Source: CAVYUC01 sp963771595 (lineage in GTDB: Bacteria; Bacteroidota; Bacteroidia; Bacteroidales; Prolixibacteraceae). From it: 64,000 bases of DNA. This document shows, piece by piece, positions 52,273-62,600 of the stretch (its first letter is position 1; every line of letters starts with the position of its first letter). Position numbers and translations under genes: made by a program. A model generated the notes under the pieces. That model was not told where the DNA came from, did not search any database, and saw only the letters and a program-made list of their open reading frames with translations. The stretch is taken from the NCBI GenBank assembly GCA_963771595.1, contig CAVYUC010000004.1, positions 1 to 64,000 on the forward strand. The letters run 5' to 3'.

Positions 52273-54567
52273 TTAAAAACCCCGGTTGTTGAACAAAATG
52301 TAGCCAATATTTAGGGTGAGGTACAACTGCGAATTTTGTTTTTCGTAGTAATTCAATGCAAGGCTTACCGGGCCAATTCCCGTATGATAAACCAGCGCCG
52401 CCATTCCCTGAAAGTAATAGTTGTTAAAAGTTTTTTCACTCCGGTAGGGGGTTAAATCTTCATTCTTTAATTCTTCCTTTACCGGAACAAATCCGTAACC
52501 TTCGAGCCTGAAATGAAGGGAAGGATTGAAATTCATAATTGTTTTCAGTCCGCCTGCTATATAATTATTCGCGTGGAAATTCTCGAGAAACAATGATTTG
52601 CTGTGCACCGTTGGATAAAATCCGGGAGCTGCCAGAAGCGTAGATCGGTAATTCTGAAAAAGTTTTTTATTGCTGAAAACAACATCCAGTTCAGTGCCGA
52701 GAGTGAAACCCCTGGAGATTTTAAAATATTTTTTTGTATTTGCCTGAACCACAAGGTAACTGTGGTTTCTATTGCTTTTCTGATTTTGGTCTGACGTAGA
52801 CCCTGGAATATTGGTTTCCTTTCCGGTGATGTGTTTAAATGTCAACCGGTTGAATACACCTTCGGTTGCATATTGTTTATAATTGAGCGAATTTCCTTCA
52901 ATACCGATTTGCGAAACAAAAGCATTAAATGTGGTTTGATCGGGCTCATCTTCTTTTTTAAAGATTTCGGTTTGATAATATTCATCGGTTGAAGTGGAGT
53001 AGGCTATCCCGGAGAAAAATTTTGAACGCACACTTAACGGGAAACCACCCTCAAAACGGAGATTGTATTCATCCTGAATAATATATGGTGGCCGTACATC
53101 TTCGAAAAAAAGCTGCGAGCTGGAAGAGAAAAAATCCCAGCGGTTCAATGTTGAATATCCTGATAGATAAAAAGGCAGGCGCGTTGGGAAATCAATACGG
53201 CCGCCAACTTTTAATGAGCTGTAAAAACGTCCGAAATAAATATTGGAACTTAACGTATACGCGCGGCTTTTGTATGCTCTGTAATCCAAACTTGCAAATC
53301 CCTGATTGATTGGTTTTGTTGAAATATTTCCACCAATATTTACTTTTATTTTTTTCTCAGGTTCTACTTTCAGGTGCAAATCAAAATAGCCGGTTTCATT
53401 GTTGTACATGGCAATTGGCCGGATTGATTTTAAATGTTCATCTGCAATTAACTTGAAGTATTCTTTTTTAAATGAACTCAGTGAAACCACATTGTAGCGG
53501 TGTTTAATCGACTGAATGATAAATTTTCGCTGCATTGGATCTTTAACACCTTCAATTTGTATATTCTGAAAGTAAAGTTCGGGTTTGCGGGCATTGAATT
53601 TTTTCCGGTTTGCGGATACTTTTTCCGGTGAAACCCTTCGTTCAATGCGCGATTTAATGCTGTCGATGTAATGCAGGGCGGTGGTTTTTCCTTTTTCGGT
53701 AATTGCATCTATTTTGTTGAAATCCAGCAGTCCCACATTGTCAAATTTGGTTTCGAGCAAAATTCCGTCTTCGGGTGCAATTTCAAAATTTGTAGGCCGC
53801 ATAACCATATTTATAATTTGCTCCAGCACATTGTCAGTTGTTGCTGCTTTTGTGGTGTTTGCCACTTTATGTCCGATTATTATATCGGGTTTGAAAACCT
53901 CTTTCATCACATTGTGCGGCAGGTTGTTCACAATTCCGCCGTCAAACATTAACACGCCGTTAATCATTATCGGTCTGAAATAAAGTGGCACTGTCATTGA
54001 AGCGCGGATTGCTTCTCCCAAATCGCCGTTACGCAAAACAACAGGTTTATTATTGTAAATGTCGGTTGCCACACAAAAAAATGGCACCATTAAACTGTCG
54101 AAATTATTTTGGCAGGCGGCATTTGTAGAGGCCAGTAATTCCATAAACGCAAAATCCATCTGTTCTTCAGGAACAATGTTAGTCGGCGGAAGCAGTTTTA
54201 TTTTATCTTCTTTTTTTGTGAATCGTAATTCCAGCCACGCCGGATTATCTTCGGGTCTGTTAAAATAATACCGGTATTCTTCCTGAATTTGGCCGGTTGA
54301 CCAGAAATGGAAATTCTCGGAGCGGAAAAGTTCTTCCATTTCATCGGCTGAATAACCGGCGGCATATAAACCACCGATTATGGCGCCTATCGATGTACCG
54401 CCAATAAAGTCAATGGGAACGTTGTTTTCTTCCAAAACCCGAATTAATCCAATATGTGCCAGCCCTTTGGCGCCGCCGCCGCTTAAAACCAGTCCAACCG
54501 ACTGTGAAATGGCGTGCATATTAAAAACCATCAAAAAAAATATGAAAAAAAACAGGCGTTTTATCAT
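52273..54567 (-). CDS. Patatin-like phospholipase fused to a BamA/TamA-type beta barrel
   Basis: 764 residues. Signal peptide (LFFFIFFLMVFNMHAISQ), then a patatin domain: oxyanion GGGAKGLAHIGLIRVLEE, Ser in GGTSIGAIIGGLYAAG, Asp in MFDGGIVNNLPHNVM. A POTRA-like linker (about residues 330-420: PELYFQNIQIEGVKDPMQRK) and a C-terminal Omp85-like barrel (about 430-764: IKVNIGGNISTKPINQGFAS ... LALNYYEKQNSQLYLTLNIGY) follow. It resembles the PlpD-type, type Vd-like autotransporters of proteobacteria, here in the common Bacteroidota form. Serine/Asp dyad is intact, so phospholipase A activity at the cell surface is likely. Confidence 0.88.
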   Translation of the reverse strand: MIKRLFFFIFFLMVFNMHAISQSVGLVLSGGGAKGLAHIGLIRVLEENNVPIDFIGGTSIGAIIGGLYAAGYSADEMEELFRSENFHFWSTGQIQEEYRYYFNRPEDNPAWLELRFTKKEDKIKLLPPTNIVPEEQMDFAFMELLASTNAACQNNFDSLMVPFFCVATDIYNNKPVVLRNGDLGEAIRASMTVPLYFRPIMINGVLMFDGGIVNNLPHNVMKEVFKPDIIIGHKVANTTKAATTDNVLEQIINMVMRPTNFEIAPEDGILLETKFDNVGLLDFNKIDAITEKGKTTALHYIDSIKSRIERRVSPEKVSANRKKFNARKPELYFQNIQIEGVKDPMQRKFIIQSIKHRYNVVSLSSFKKEYFKLIADEHLKSIRPIAMYNNETGYFDLHLKVEPEKKIKVNIGGNISTKPINQGFASLDYRAYKSRAYTLSSNIYFGRFYSSLKVGGRIDFPTRLPFYLSGYSTLNRWDFFSSSSQLFFEDVRPPYIIQDEYNLRFEGGFPLSVRSKFFSGIAYSTSTDEYYQTEIFKKEDEPDQTTFNAFVSQIGIEGNSLNYKQYATEGVFNRLTFKHITGKETNIPGSTSDQNQKSNRNHSYLVVQANTKKYFKISRGFTLGTELDVVFSNKKLFQNYRSTLLAAPGFYPTVHSKSLFLENFHANNYIAGGLKTIMNFNPSLHFRLEGYGFVPVKEELKNEDLTPYRSEKTFNNYYFQGMAALVYHTGIGPVSLALNYYEKQNSQLYLTLNIGYILFNNRGF

Positions 54568-54712
54568 GGCTAAACAGGTACTTTCTGAACTTCATCAAAG
54601 TTAAAAAAATGAAACTTCAGAAAGGGTGAATTTGGATAGATTATATTGTTTTTTTCGGCCAAACAACGAAATAAACAAGTAAACGAAGAATCGGTTTTTG
54701 CGGACGGGCAGG

Positions 54713-55639
54713 TTAATCTTTTTCCAGCTTTTTGCGCAGGCTTTGAAATCCTTCACCGAGAATTTCCCTGGCATCCATTACGGAAATAAAAGCATCCGGA
54801 TCAATCCGGTTGATATATTCTTCCAGGATGGCAACTTCACGCCGGCTAACAACTGTATAAATAAGCCGCTTTTGTTCGCCGGTATATAAACCTTCGCCAT
54901 TTAAATAGGTGCCGCCGCGTTCCAGGTCATTTATTATTTTGTCTTTAATTTCAACATGCTTTTGCGAAACGATTAACAAAGCCTTGTTGTAATTCGAACC
55001 CTCGAGTGTTAAATCAATGGCACGGCCGGTAATGTAAATCACAATCCACGAATACAGTGGAATTTGCCAGTCGCGGAAGGCGGCCAAACCAATTAGCACA
55101 ATAACAGAATCAACATAAATCATGAGTTTTCCCAACTGAAGACGCGTGTATTTTGCAATAATCATGGCTATTATATCAGAACCGCCTGAAGTGGCGCGGG
55201 ATTTAAAAATCAGTCCCAGACCAAACCCAGCCAAAACACCTGCAAACACACACGAAAGCAACACATCGTCAACCAGCGGCAGGTCCGGGTCGGGGCGCAG
55301 ATAAGCGATTCCATCGATGAAAACGGATGAAAGAACAAATCCGACAACAGTTTTAATACCAAACCGCGGCCCAAGGATTTTTATGCCGGCAATGGTAAGC
55401 GGAATATTCAGCACCAGCCCAAATAACCCGATTGGAACACCATTAGGCCAGAATGAAAATGTGCCTTGGGTAAGATAATGTACAACAATGGCAATTCCGA
55501 AAACACCACCCGGAACTATTTTGTGTGGCGAAATAAAATAAACGTATCCTGTGGCAAGAATGAACGAACCGATTATTATAAATAAATAATCAGTGAACCA
55601 TTTTGTGCTGAATGTTTTTTGTTTTGAAAGGAAAGCCAT
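54713..55639 (-). CDS. YitT family membrane protein (DUF2179)
   Basis: 308 residues. Five to six TM helices in the first 200 residues (YLFIIIGSFILATGYVYFIS, VGFVLSSVFIDGIAYL, LLSCVFAGVLAGFGLGLIFK) with SRATSGGSDIIAMIIAKYTR and the DSVIVLIGLAAFRDW phrase. A C-terminal soluble DUF2179 domain (KRLIYTVVSRREVAILEEYI, DPDAFISVMDAREILGEGF) ends the protein. These are the YitT family features (two PF02588-type repeats plus DUF2179). Physiological role unknown. The GF-LGL segment is preserved. Confidence 0.9.
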   Translation of the reverse strand: MAFLSKQKTFSTKWFTDYLFIIIGSFILATGYVYFISPHKIVPGGVFGIAIVVHYLTQGTFSFWPNGVPIGLFGLVLNIPLTIAGIKILGPRFGIKTVVGFVLSSVFIDGIAYLRPDPDLPLVDDVLLSCVFAGVLAGFGLGLIFKSRATSGGSDIIAMIIAKYTRLQLGKLMIYVDSVIVLIGLAAFRDWQIPLYSWIVIYITGRAIDLTLEGSNYNKALLIVSQKHVEIKDKIINDLERGGTYLNGEGLYTGEQKRLIYTVVSRREVAILEEYINRIDPDAFISVMDAREILGEGFQSLRKKLEKD

Positions 55640-55735
55640 TTTTCAATTTTTAATGCAAAGCACATCAAAATTGAAGAATAAATCATTGATTTTTATCATC
55701 GAAAACAACAAGATCAATTGAAGCTTAAACAAAGA

Positions 55736-56752
55736 TTACTGTCCAAGCCTGAAGCGATAGGTAATTGTTCCGGACTGAAAAGCCGGTGCACTTTCATCGG
55801 CATTGAAGCTGGCTTTTAGGGCAGCTTGTTTTGCTTCATTCCAGAATTTCTGATTCATAATTGTGGTGCCGCGAACTCCCGGTTCGGCAGCGGTAACTTT
55901 TCCGTATTTATCGACAGTAATTTTAACCACCACAATTCCTTCATCATTTCCAGGATATGCAGGCCGGGGCAATGATTTTGCAGAACGCCCGGAAAGGCTG
56001 AATGAAGGACCGGAGCCCTGGTTTCCGGAACCACTGCCACCCTGACCATAGCCGCCGGCATTTGGGTCGCCGGTGGGAGTTCCCTGATTTCCGCCGGGAA
56101 ATGTGGCGCCCTGGCTTTTTCCGTCGCTGTTACCTTCACCGCCACTGCCCGATCCGCTGTTTCCAAAAGCTCCCTGGGCGCGGGAGTTTATTTCATCTAT
56201 TTTTTGTTTTTCTTCGGCTTGCCGTTTTCGTTCAGCTTCTGCCTGCCGCTGCCGTTCTAATTCTGCCTGCCGCTGCCGTTCGATTTCAGCCTGTCGCTGG
56301 CGCTCAATTTCAGCTTGTCGCTGGCGTTCAATTTCCTGTTGCCGGCGTTTTTCTGTTTCAATCTGTTGTTTGCGCTTCTGCTCCTCTTCGCGTTTTTTAC
56401 GCTCTGCAGCTTCTATTCTTGCTGTCTCTTCATAATCCTGAGTCATGGCAACTTCTTCGGCTGGTTTTGGCTCAGCCTTTGGTGGCGGGGGTGGTGTTTT
56501 TTGCGGTGGGGGTGTTTCTTCCTGTGGTTTTTCCTGCTGCACAGGTTGGGCAGGTTGAGGGGTATTTCTTCGCGGACTTGGTTCCCGCTCTCCCAAACCA
56601 TTGTCGGTATTTCCAAAATTTACAAGGATTCCTTCTTCTCCGGGCAGTGGCAGCGGTGTGAAAAAACCCAGAAAAATAAGAAGCAGCAGGACTATCGCGT
56701 GAAAAATTACAGTCCCGATAATTCCTCTTTTATGTTTGTTGTAAAACTCCAT
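55736..56752 (-). CDS. tonB: Energy-transducer TonB-type protein
   Basis: 338 residues. N-terminal inner-membrane helix (GIIGTVIFHAIVLLLLIFLGFF), a Pro-rich segment (PPPQKTPPPPPKAEPKPAEE), a Glu/Arg/Gln-rich helix with near-exact copies of RQRQAEIE (about residues 130-180), a Gly-rich stretch and a TonB C-terminal domain (VVVKITVDKYGKVTAAEPGV ... TITYRFRLGQ). It transmits the proton-motive force from ExbB/ExbD to outer-membrane transporters. The start codon overlaps the exbD stop by one base (TAATG), so it is translated with it. Confidence 0.9.
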   Translation of the reverse strand: MEFYNKHKRGIIGTVIFHAIVLLLLIFLGFFTPLPLPGEEGILVNFGNTDNGLGEREPSPRRNTPQPAQPVQQEKPQEETPPPQKTPPPPPKAEPKPAEEVAMTQDYEETARIEAAERKKREEEQKRKQQIETEKRRQQEIERQRQAEIERQRQAEIERQRQAELERQRQAEAERKRQAEEKQKIDEINSRAQGAFGNSGSGSGGEGNSDGKSQGATFPGGNQGTPTGDPNAGGYGQGGSGSGNQGSGPSFSLSGRSAKSLPRPAYPGNDEGIVVVKITVDKYGKVTAAEPGVRGTTIMNQKFWNEAKQAALKASFNADESAPAFQSGTITYRFRLGQ

Positions 56753-57162
56753 TAACCCTCCGCTGATGTTGCTGCTATCATTTTATACTTATTCCTACGG
56801 GCAATGTTCATAACTTTTACTATTTCTTCCCAGGCAACCGATTTGTCGGCGTGCAGCGAGATGTAAATGTCGTCGTTGCCCACGCCATAACGGTCTTGTA
56901 AAAAAGGTTCAATTTCCTGAAACGCAACCCGTTTTAACTGTCCGTTGTCGTTTATGTAATATTTTAAATCTTTTGTAATTGAAATTGTGGTAATAGGTTT
57001 CGCTGCTGTTTGATTGTTGCTTTGCGGCAAAAGAAGTTTTAATGCATTTGGCGCAACCAAAGTAGAAGTCACCATGAAGAATATGAGCAGCAGAAAAACA
57101 ATGTCGGTCATTGACGACATGCTAAAAGCTGCATTTACTTTATTTCTGCGTTTTAATGCCAT
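56752..57162 (-). CDS. exbD: Biopolymer transport protein ExbD
   Basis: 136 residues: one TM helix near the N-terminus preceded by NAAFSMSSMTDIVFLLLIFF, with the proton-channel Asp in MTDI, then a periplasmic domain (FLQDRYGVGNDDIYISLHAD, VAWEEIVKVMNIARRNKYKM). Matches the ExbD/TolR family in length and motif. Located between exbB (16 bp upstream) and tonB. Confidence 0.93.
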   Translation of the reverse strand: MALKRRNKVNAAFSMSSMTDIVFLLLIFFMVTSTLVAPNALKLLLPQSNNQTAAKPITTISITKDLKYYINDNGQLKRVAFQEIEPFLQDRYGVGNDDIYISLHADKSVAWEEIVKVMNIARRNKYKMIAATSAEG

Positions 57163-57177
57163 TCCTTATTTTTTCTT

Positions 57178-57870
57178 TTAAACGGGTTCATTCAACAAAT
57201 CCATAAATTCTGAAGTGGTTGCTTCCATTTTAAATACCACTTTTTCAACATTTGCCACCAGAATATTATAGGCAAAATATGCGATAATACCAACTGTTAA
57301 GCCGGTAACTGTTGTTACCATTGCCTGGTAAATACCTGTGGAAAGGAGTGTTACGTCAATATTATTTCCGGCATTTGCCATATCGTAAAAAGCCTGAATC
57401 ATTCCCATCACCGTTCCGAGAAAACCTAACATTGGCGCCCCTCCGGCTACCGATGCGAGCATGGGAAGCCCTTTTTCGAGTTTCGAAATTTCGAGGTTGC
57501 CTACGTTTTCAATGGCCACATTAACATCGTTCAGCGGACGGCCAATGCGACTGATGCCTTTTTCCAGCATTCGTGCGGCAGGATTAGGATTGCTCCGGCA
57601 AAGCGCTGTAGCTTCATCAATTCTTCCGCTGGAAATGTAAATTTTTATTTTTTCCAGAAGCGCCGGATCGAACTTTCCAGCCTTTTTTATGGCAAAATAA
57701 CGGTCGAAGAAAATATAAACTGCAATAATCGACAACAGGATAATTGGAATCATTATCCAGCCTCCTTTAAAAGCCAGGTCAATAAATTTAGTTGTAATTC
57801 CTTCAGGTTCTGTGGCTAACGTATCTATCTGTGTAGATAAACCGGCCTGAATCAATAATAATTTTAACAT
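57178..57870 (-). CDS. exbB: MotA/TolQ/ExbB proton channel protein
   Basis: 230 residues with three TM helices (GGWIMIPIILLSIIAVYIFF, GFLGTVMGMIQAFYDMANAG, MVTTVTGLTVGIIAYFAYNI). The GGAPMLGFLGTVMGM and TGLTVGI elements are the conserved channel-lining segments. First gene of the exbB-exbD-tonB unit, separated from nhaD by a hairpin. The N-terminal leader (TQIDTLATEPEG) is periplasmic. Confidence 0.93.
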   Translation of the reverse strand: MLKLLLIQAGLSTQIDTLATEPEGITTKFIDLAFKGGWIMIPIILLSIIAVYIFFDRYFAIKKAGKFDPALLEKIKIYISSGRIDEATALCRSNPNPAARMLEKGISRIGRPLNDVNVAIENVGNLEISKLEKGLPMLASVAGGAPMLGFLGTVMGMIQAFYDMANAGNNIDVTLLSTGIYQAMVTTVTGLTVGIIAYFAYNILVANVEKVVFKMEATTSEFMDLLNEPV

Positions 57871-57911
57871 TGGTATTTACAGTTTTTTTTTCTGTTAAAC
57901 TTAATAGAAAA

Positions 57912-57940
57912 CGAGGTATAACCTTAATTATTATACCTCG
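57912..57940 (-). terminator. Hairpin between nhaD and exbB
   Basis: CGAGGTATAA, 9-nt loop, TTATACCTCG: perfect 10-bp stem followed by TTTTC on the minus strand. Probably terminates nhaD transcripts. Confidence 0.6.
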
Positions 57941-58022
57941 CTAAATTAAGTATTATTTTACGAAACATTGATTTGTACAGGTTGTTCAAACGACGAGTTA
58001 TGAACAATTTAGTCTTGAAAGA

Positions 58023-59444
58023 TTAAATACCGAACAACAGGAAATAAGTAGCCGAACCGGCCAGGTATCCAATTATTGCAAGCCACGAAATTTTTTTCAG
58101 GTACCAGATGAAATCAATCTTTTCCAGACCCATTGCAGCCACACCAGCCGCAGAACCAATGATTAATATACTTCCGCCTGTTCCGGCAGTGTACGCTAGA
58201 AACTCCCAAAAAAGTCCGTCCTGAACAAAAAATGTACTGTAACCGGTTGCTCCGGCTTCGGCAATTGGGTACATTCCCATTGCACCTGCTACCAGCGGAA
58301 CGTTATCAACAATTGAGGATAAAATTCCGATGGCCATGTCAATTAAATATATGTTGCCCAGCTTTTCATCCAAAAATTTTGAAAGTATTGCCAGGTGGCC
58401 CGCCGACTGTAAAGCTGCAACTGCTGATAAAATTCCCAGAAAGAATAAAACTGTGGGAACGTCAACGCGCTGCAAGATGACAACAACTTTAAGTTTGTTT
58501 TTAATTTCCTTTGGTTTGTTGCGGTGAATAATTTCACCAAAAACCCAGATAACTCCCAGCGATAACAACATGCCCATGTAAGGCGGTAAATGCGTAAGGG
58601 TTTTAAATACCGGAACAAAAAGCAAACCGCCTACTCCAAGTATCAGAAAAAGAATTTGTTCGTTGAAAGTGGTTAATTCATTGTCATTTTCCTCCACAAC
58701 CGGTCGATTGACTTTTCCTTTCATGGTGAATGAAAGAATGATTAAAGGTACAACCATACAAACCAAACTTGGCAGTATTACGCCTTCGATAATGCGCAAT
58801 GCAGTAACCTGATTTCCAATCCAAAGCATTATGGTAGTAACATCGCCAATTGGCGACCATGCGCCGCCGGCATTTGCAGCCAATACAACCATACTGGCAA
58901 AAAACCAGCGGGTTTGCTTGTCGTCCACCAGTTTTCGCAAAAGCGCCACCAGCACAATTGTTGTTGTCAGGTTATCAAGCAATGCCGACATGAAAAAGGT
59001 CAGAAAACTCAGAATCCACAGCAGTTTTACCTTGTTCGTGGTTTTAATTTTATCGGTAATAATTTTAAATCCTTCGTGCTGATCGACCACTTCCACAATG
59101 GTCATTGCGCCAAGCAGGAAAAACAAAATTTCGCTTATCTCGCCAATGTGCCGGATAATTTCATATTCCACAAGAAATTCATGAATAGCTTCCATTCCGT
59201 GAACATCGGGATGTAAAGCCTGAAAATTTGCCCAAGCCGGGCTGAATCCCATGCGCAAAATATCTTCGGCTCCCAACATATAAAGTACCCAGCATAAAGT
59301 ACCGATTATTAATGCAGATGCTGCTTTATCGATTTTTAACGGATGTTCGAGGGCAATTGCAGTATAACCCAGAACAAACACCACTACCATTAAAATAAAC
59401 ATATTATTAAGTTTTACAGGTTTATGTTTAAAAAATGCATTCAA
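58023..59444 (-). CDS. nhaD: Sodium/proton antiporter NhaD
   Basis: 473 residues, about 12 TM helices. LFFLGAMTIVEVVDQHEGFK (short cytosolic helix), LLDNLTTTIVLVALLRKLVD and WSPIGDVTTIMLWIGNQVTA are the NhaD/ArsB-type ion-transporter signatures. The paired segments SIVDNVPLVAGAMGMYPIAE and TAGTGGSILIIGSAAGVAAM complete the inverted-repeat fold. Exchanges Na+ (or Li+) for H+ across the inner membrane. The first 15 residues before MFILMVVVF are variable and a start at the internal Met (59402) is possible. Single gene. Confidence 0.9.
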   Translation of the reverse strand: MNAFFKHKPVKLNNMFILMVVVFVLGYTAIALEHPLKIDKAASALIIGTLCWVLYMLGAEDILRMGFSPAWANFQALHPDVHGMEAIHEFLVEYEIIRHIGEISEILFFLLGAMTIVEVVDQHEGFKIITDKIKTTNKVKLLWILSFLTFFMSALLDNLTTTIVLVALLRKLVDDKQTRWFFASMVVLAANAGGAWSPIGDVTTIMLWIGNQVTALRIIEGVILPSLVCMVVPLIILSFTMKGKVNRPVVEENDNELTTFNEQILFLILGVGGLLFVPVFKTLTHLPPYMGMLLSLGVIWVFGEIIHRNKPKEIKNKLKVVVILQRVDVPTVLFFLGILSAVAALQSAGHLAILSKFLDEKLGNIYLIDMAIGILSSIVDNVPLVAGAMGMYPIAEAGATGYSTFFVQDGLFWEFLAYTAGTGGSILIIGSAAGVAAMGLEKIDFIWYLKKISWLAIIGYLAGSATYFLLFGI

Positions 59445-59600
59445 AAATAGAATAAAGCATTTAGATAAATAATAATTCCATCAGTTTTTAAACGTTATTT
59501 TGCCTCCGTTTGAAGAATCGGGTTTGAAAAAGATGCATTTTGTAATTGAAATTCAGAATGTTGCAGTTGTTGTTTCTGAATTTATGTTATAAAATATATG

Positions 59601-62600
59601 TTAATTTTCTTCTTTTTTTCCGAAAATGGCAGTGAATTTGTTCACCAGTTGCTTGAATGTGTTGTATTCTTCGGTAAATGAAAAACCCACTCCCTGTGTA
59701 TAAGGCGATGTTTCGTAAATGAGGTTGTTATTCGACCTGTTGTAGGCTTTTAACTGAACTTTCCCACTTGGATTCAGTTTTACATTCACTTCAAAATCGC
59801 CAACCAGCTGGCTGTTATTGCTCGAATAAGGATTTACATTGTTTCCGATATTACCGTTGATTGTAACTCTGTCGTTAAACATTTGAGTGCTTAGCGCCAG
59901 TTCAATTTCATCGTCGGTAATCTGGTTGCCGGGGCGGTAATTAAAGCCAATATCAACATTGTTATTTATTTGCGAAAGCCAGTTGCTCAGCTGGTTCGAA
60001 AACAGTTCGCTTGCCGTTGTTCCTATCAGGTTTGGATTTTGTGCCTCGTAAGTGCCGCGCATGTAATCAGGCACATAAAATTTTCCGAGAACCACTAGCG
60101 ACAATATCTGCCTGTTCATCTCTTCCTGACTATTAAAATACTGGCTCAATTCGCTGGTTAACCGCGTATCAACTGTAGGAAAATCAATATCAAACTGAAT
60201 GTCGGGGTTTGAAAGATTTTCGGTAAGTATAATTTTACATTCCACCGGTATGCGCTGATTCTGGTACACGTTGTTGTAAATATTCTTCAGTAAATCGTAA
60301 ACCGAGGCTTTTAGTTTGTAAACTGCTTTAAGGTCGATTACTGCATCATATGGATCGCCCGACCAGACAATTGTTCCGCCCTGCTCAATGCTGAAACGTT
60401 TATTGATAACATTCTGCAGTGTAAAAAGATAATCGCCTTTTTCAACAGTATAATTTCCCGAAAGTGCAATATTTCCTTCCTTATCAATTCCGAACAACAA
60501 ATATCCTTCGCCCTGTGCTTTTATTACGTCACCGATTTGCGAGTTGTAGATTAACTGCACGCGCGCATCCGGAGTGGCATGAATTGAAAGGTTTAAACTG
60601 AAATCATCGGTGCTTTTCTGCGGAAAAGTAAATTCCTGTTTTTCCGCTTCCTCTTTCGAAACAAAACGGATGAAATCGTACCGCTCAAGGTCGCCTTCCG
60701 ACTCCAGCGAAATATTAACATTTGTACCATTGAGGGTAGTAGCGGTGCCGGAAAGGTTTACACTTGCGCCAAAGCCGGTAATATCGAACCGTCCGCTGGC
60801 AATTATTTGTCCGAAAAATTCACTGTTGTTACGCGGAGTGGTGTTGAATGCCAGAATTTTAGGTGAAACAACCGACAGATTGTATTCCATGTGCTGAAAA
60901 TTCTGGTGCACAATAGTTCCGTTGAATGTTCCTGTATTTCCGCGTTCATCCAAAATTTTAATTTTATCGAAAAGAATCGTATCTCCTTTAAAATATACCG
61001 AATCCGAAAAATTATATTTTACCTGTGTGTAATCAACTGTCAGTCCTGCATTTGAAGCCATCAATGCACCATTCATATCAAAATTATCGGGAGTTCCTTC
61101 AATTTTCATGTGTCCCGAAGCCGTACCATGAAAATTGGAAAAATTTTTCCCCAGAATTGTTTCGAGTACCACTACCGACAGCTGATCCACCTGTGCATTG
61201 TACAAAAGCTTTTTGGTTTTCGGATTGAAAGTTCCGTTGGCATACAAACTTTCACGTTCATTTTTTTCAATTTTTACCTCCGAACTTAAAGTCGCGTCAT
61301 AATAATCCCAGTTGTTGGTAAGCCATATTTTTCCGATAACCTGATCTTTAAACACAAAATCTTCAATTATCAGGTTGGAGAAAACAAAACGCTGGTTGTA
61401 GTAATCGGCAATTCCGGCGGTTCCGTTCAATGTCCCACCAACCGAAAAATCGCGGTTCATGTATTCATCGAGGCTCCAGAGACTTATGTTGTCAAAACTC
61501 GCAGTAAGTTTACTTTCAGCATCTTCAGAAATACTGCCATCCACTGTTATCGATTGTTTCCCGTTGTAAAATTTGAAATTGTTTATTTCGAAATTGCTGC
61601 TGTCGATGTTTGCTGTAAACGGTGCAATTTGCCAAAGCGAATCGGCAATGTAAACTTTTGTTGGAAAACCTTCAATGGCGATATGCGGAAATTTTCCATC
61701 TTCCGATTCGGTAAACACTGCTTTGGTAATTATCCGGCCACTGTATGTTAACTTATGAAAATTTGTCCATGAAATCTGGTTTTGAATCTCATTGTCCGAT
61801 AACTTTGAATCGATGGTTAAATTGTACAGTTTCATTCCGTTTCTGAAAGTTACTTCTCCGAGCCTGAATTTGGAAGCATAAATATCGTCCTGCGGCCCAT
61901 TGCCAATAAAAATATCTTTCATTAAAACTGTGTTCGTACTGACTCCCGGAATGCTCCCTTCCAACTCAAAAACCGATTTTTCAGAATTCAGTTTTCCATA
62001 CAGTAAAAACGGCGTCTGAACTTTGAAACCCGGCGTAAAAACTGCCGTTAAGCTGTCGAGGTTTTTGGCTTCAATCACAAATTCAAAATTATTGTTTCCT
62101 GCCTGTGCCAGTTTTTCGTAATTGGTGGCTGGTAAATATTTGTTTATACTTTTTTCAAAAGCATTTAAAAGCGTTTGAAAATGATATTTTCCGGTCACAT
62201 TGAAATCAAAAAAATTGGATGTAAAAGTTAATATTCCGGTTGGTGCATTCGGCGCCGACTGCAGTTCCATCCCGTCCAGGTTGATTGATCCGTTGCGGTT
62301 GGAATACAGGCCGTCTGCTAAAACAATCGAACCTTCGAGGTTGTCTATTTTGTTGCCCCTGAAATTTGCAAGCATAAAAAATGAAAGGTTCGATCCCGGA
62401 AAGTTTTTACTTAGATTCAGTTTTCCGGGCATTGCTTTTTTCAGATTGAGCCGGAAATCGAAAACCGGAACTTCGGGATTTAAGTTGACTTGTCCGGCAA
62501 AATTGAATTTCAGGTTCGGATCATCGATGTTTACAATGCCATCAAACATTTTGTTGTTTAATGTGCCATCCAGTTCAATATTTTCGTAGTTGTAGCCATT

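Noticed and set aside
56220..56340. Tandem DNA repeats in tonB as a mobile or CRISPR-like array
   Set aside because: Units are contiguous, in frame and encode the usual Glu/Arg/Gln helix of TonB/TolA-like proteins; there are no spacers.
56103..56755. Plus-strand ORFs opposite tonB
   Set aside because: They arise from the repeated RQRQAE codons read in antisense; no start signals.
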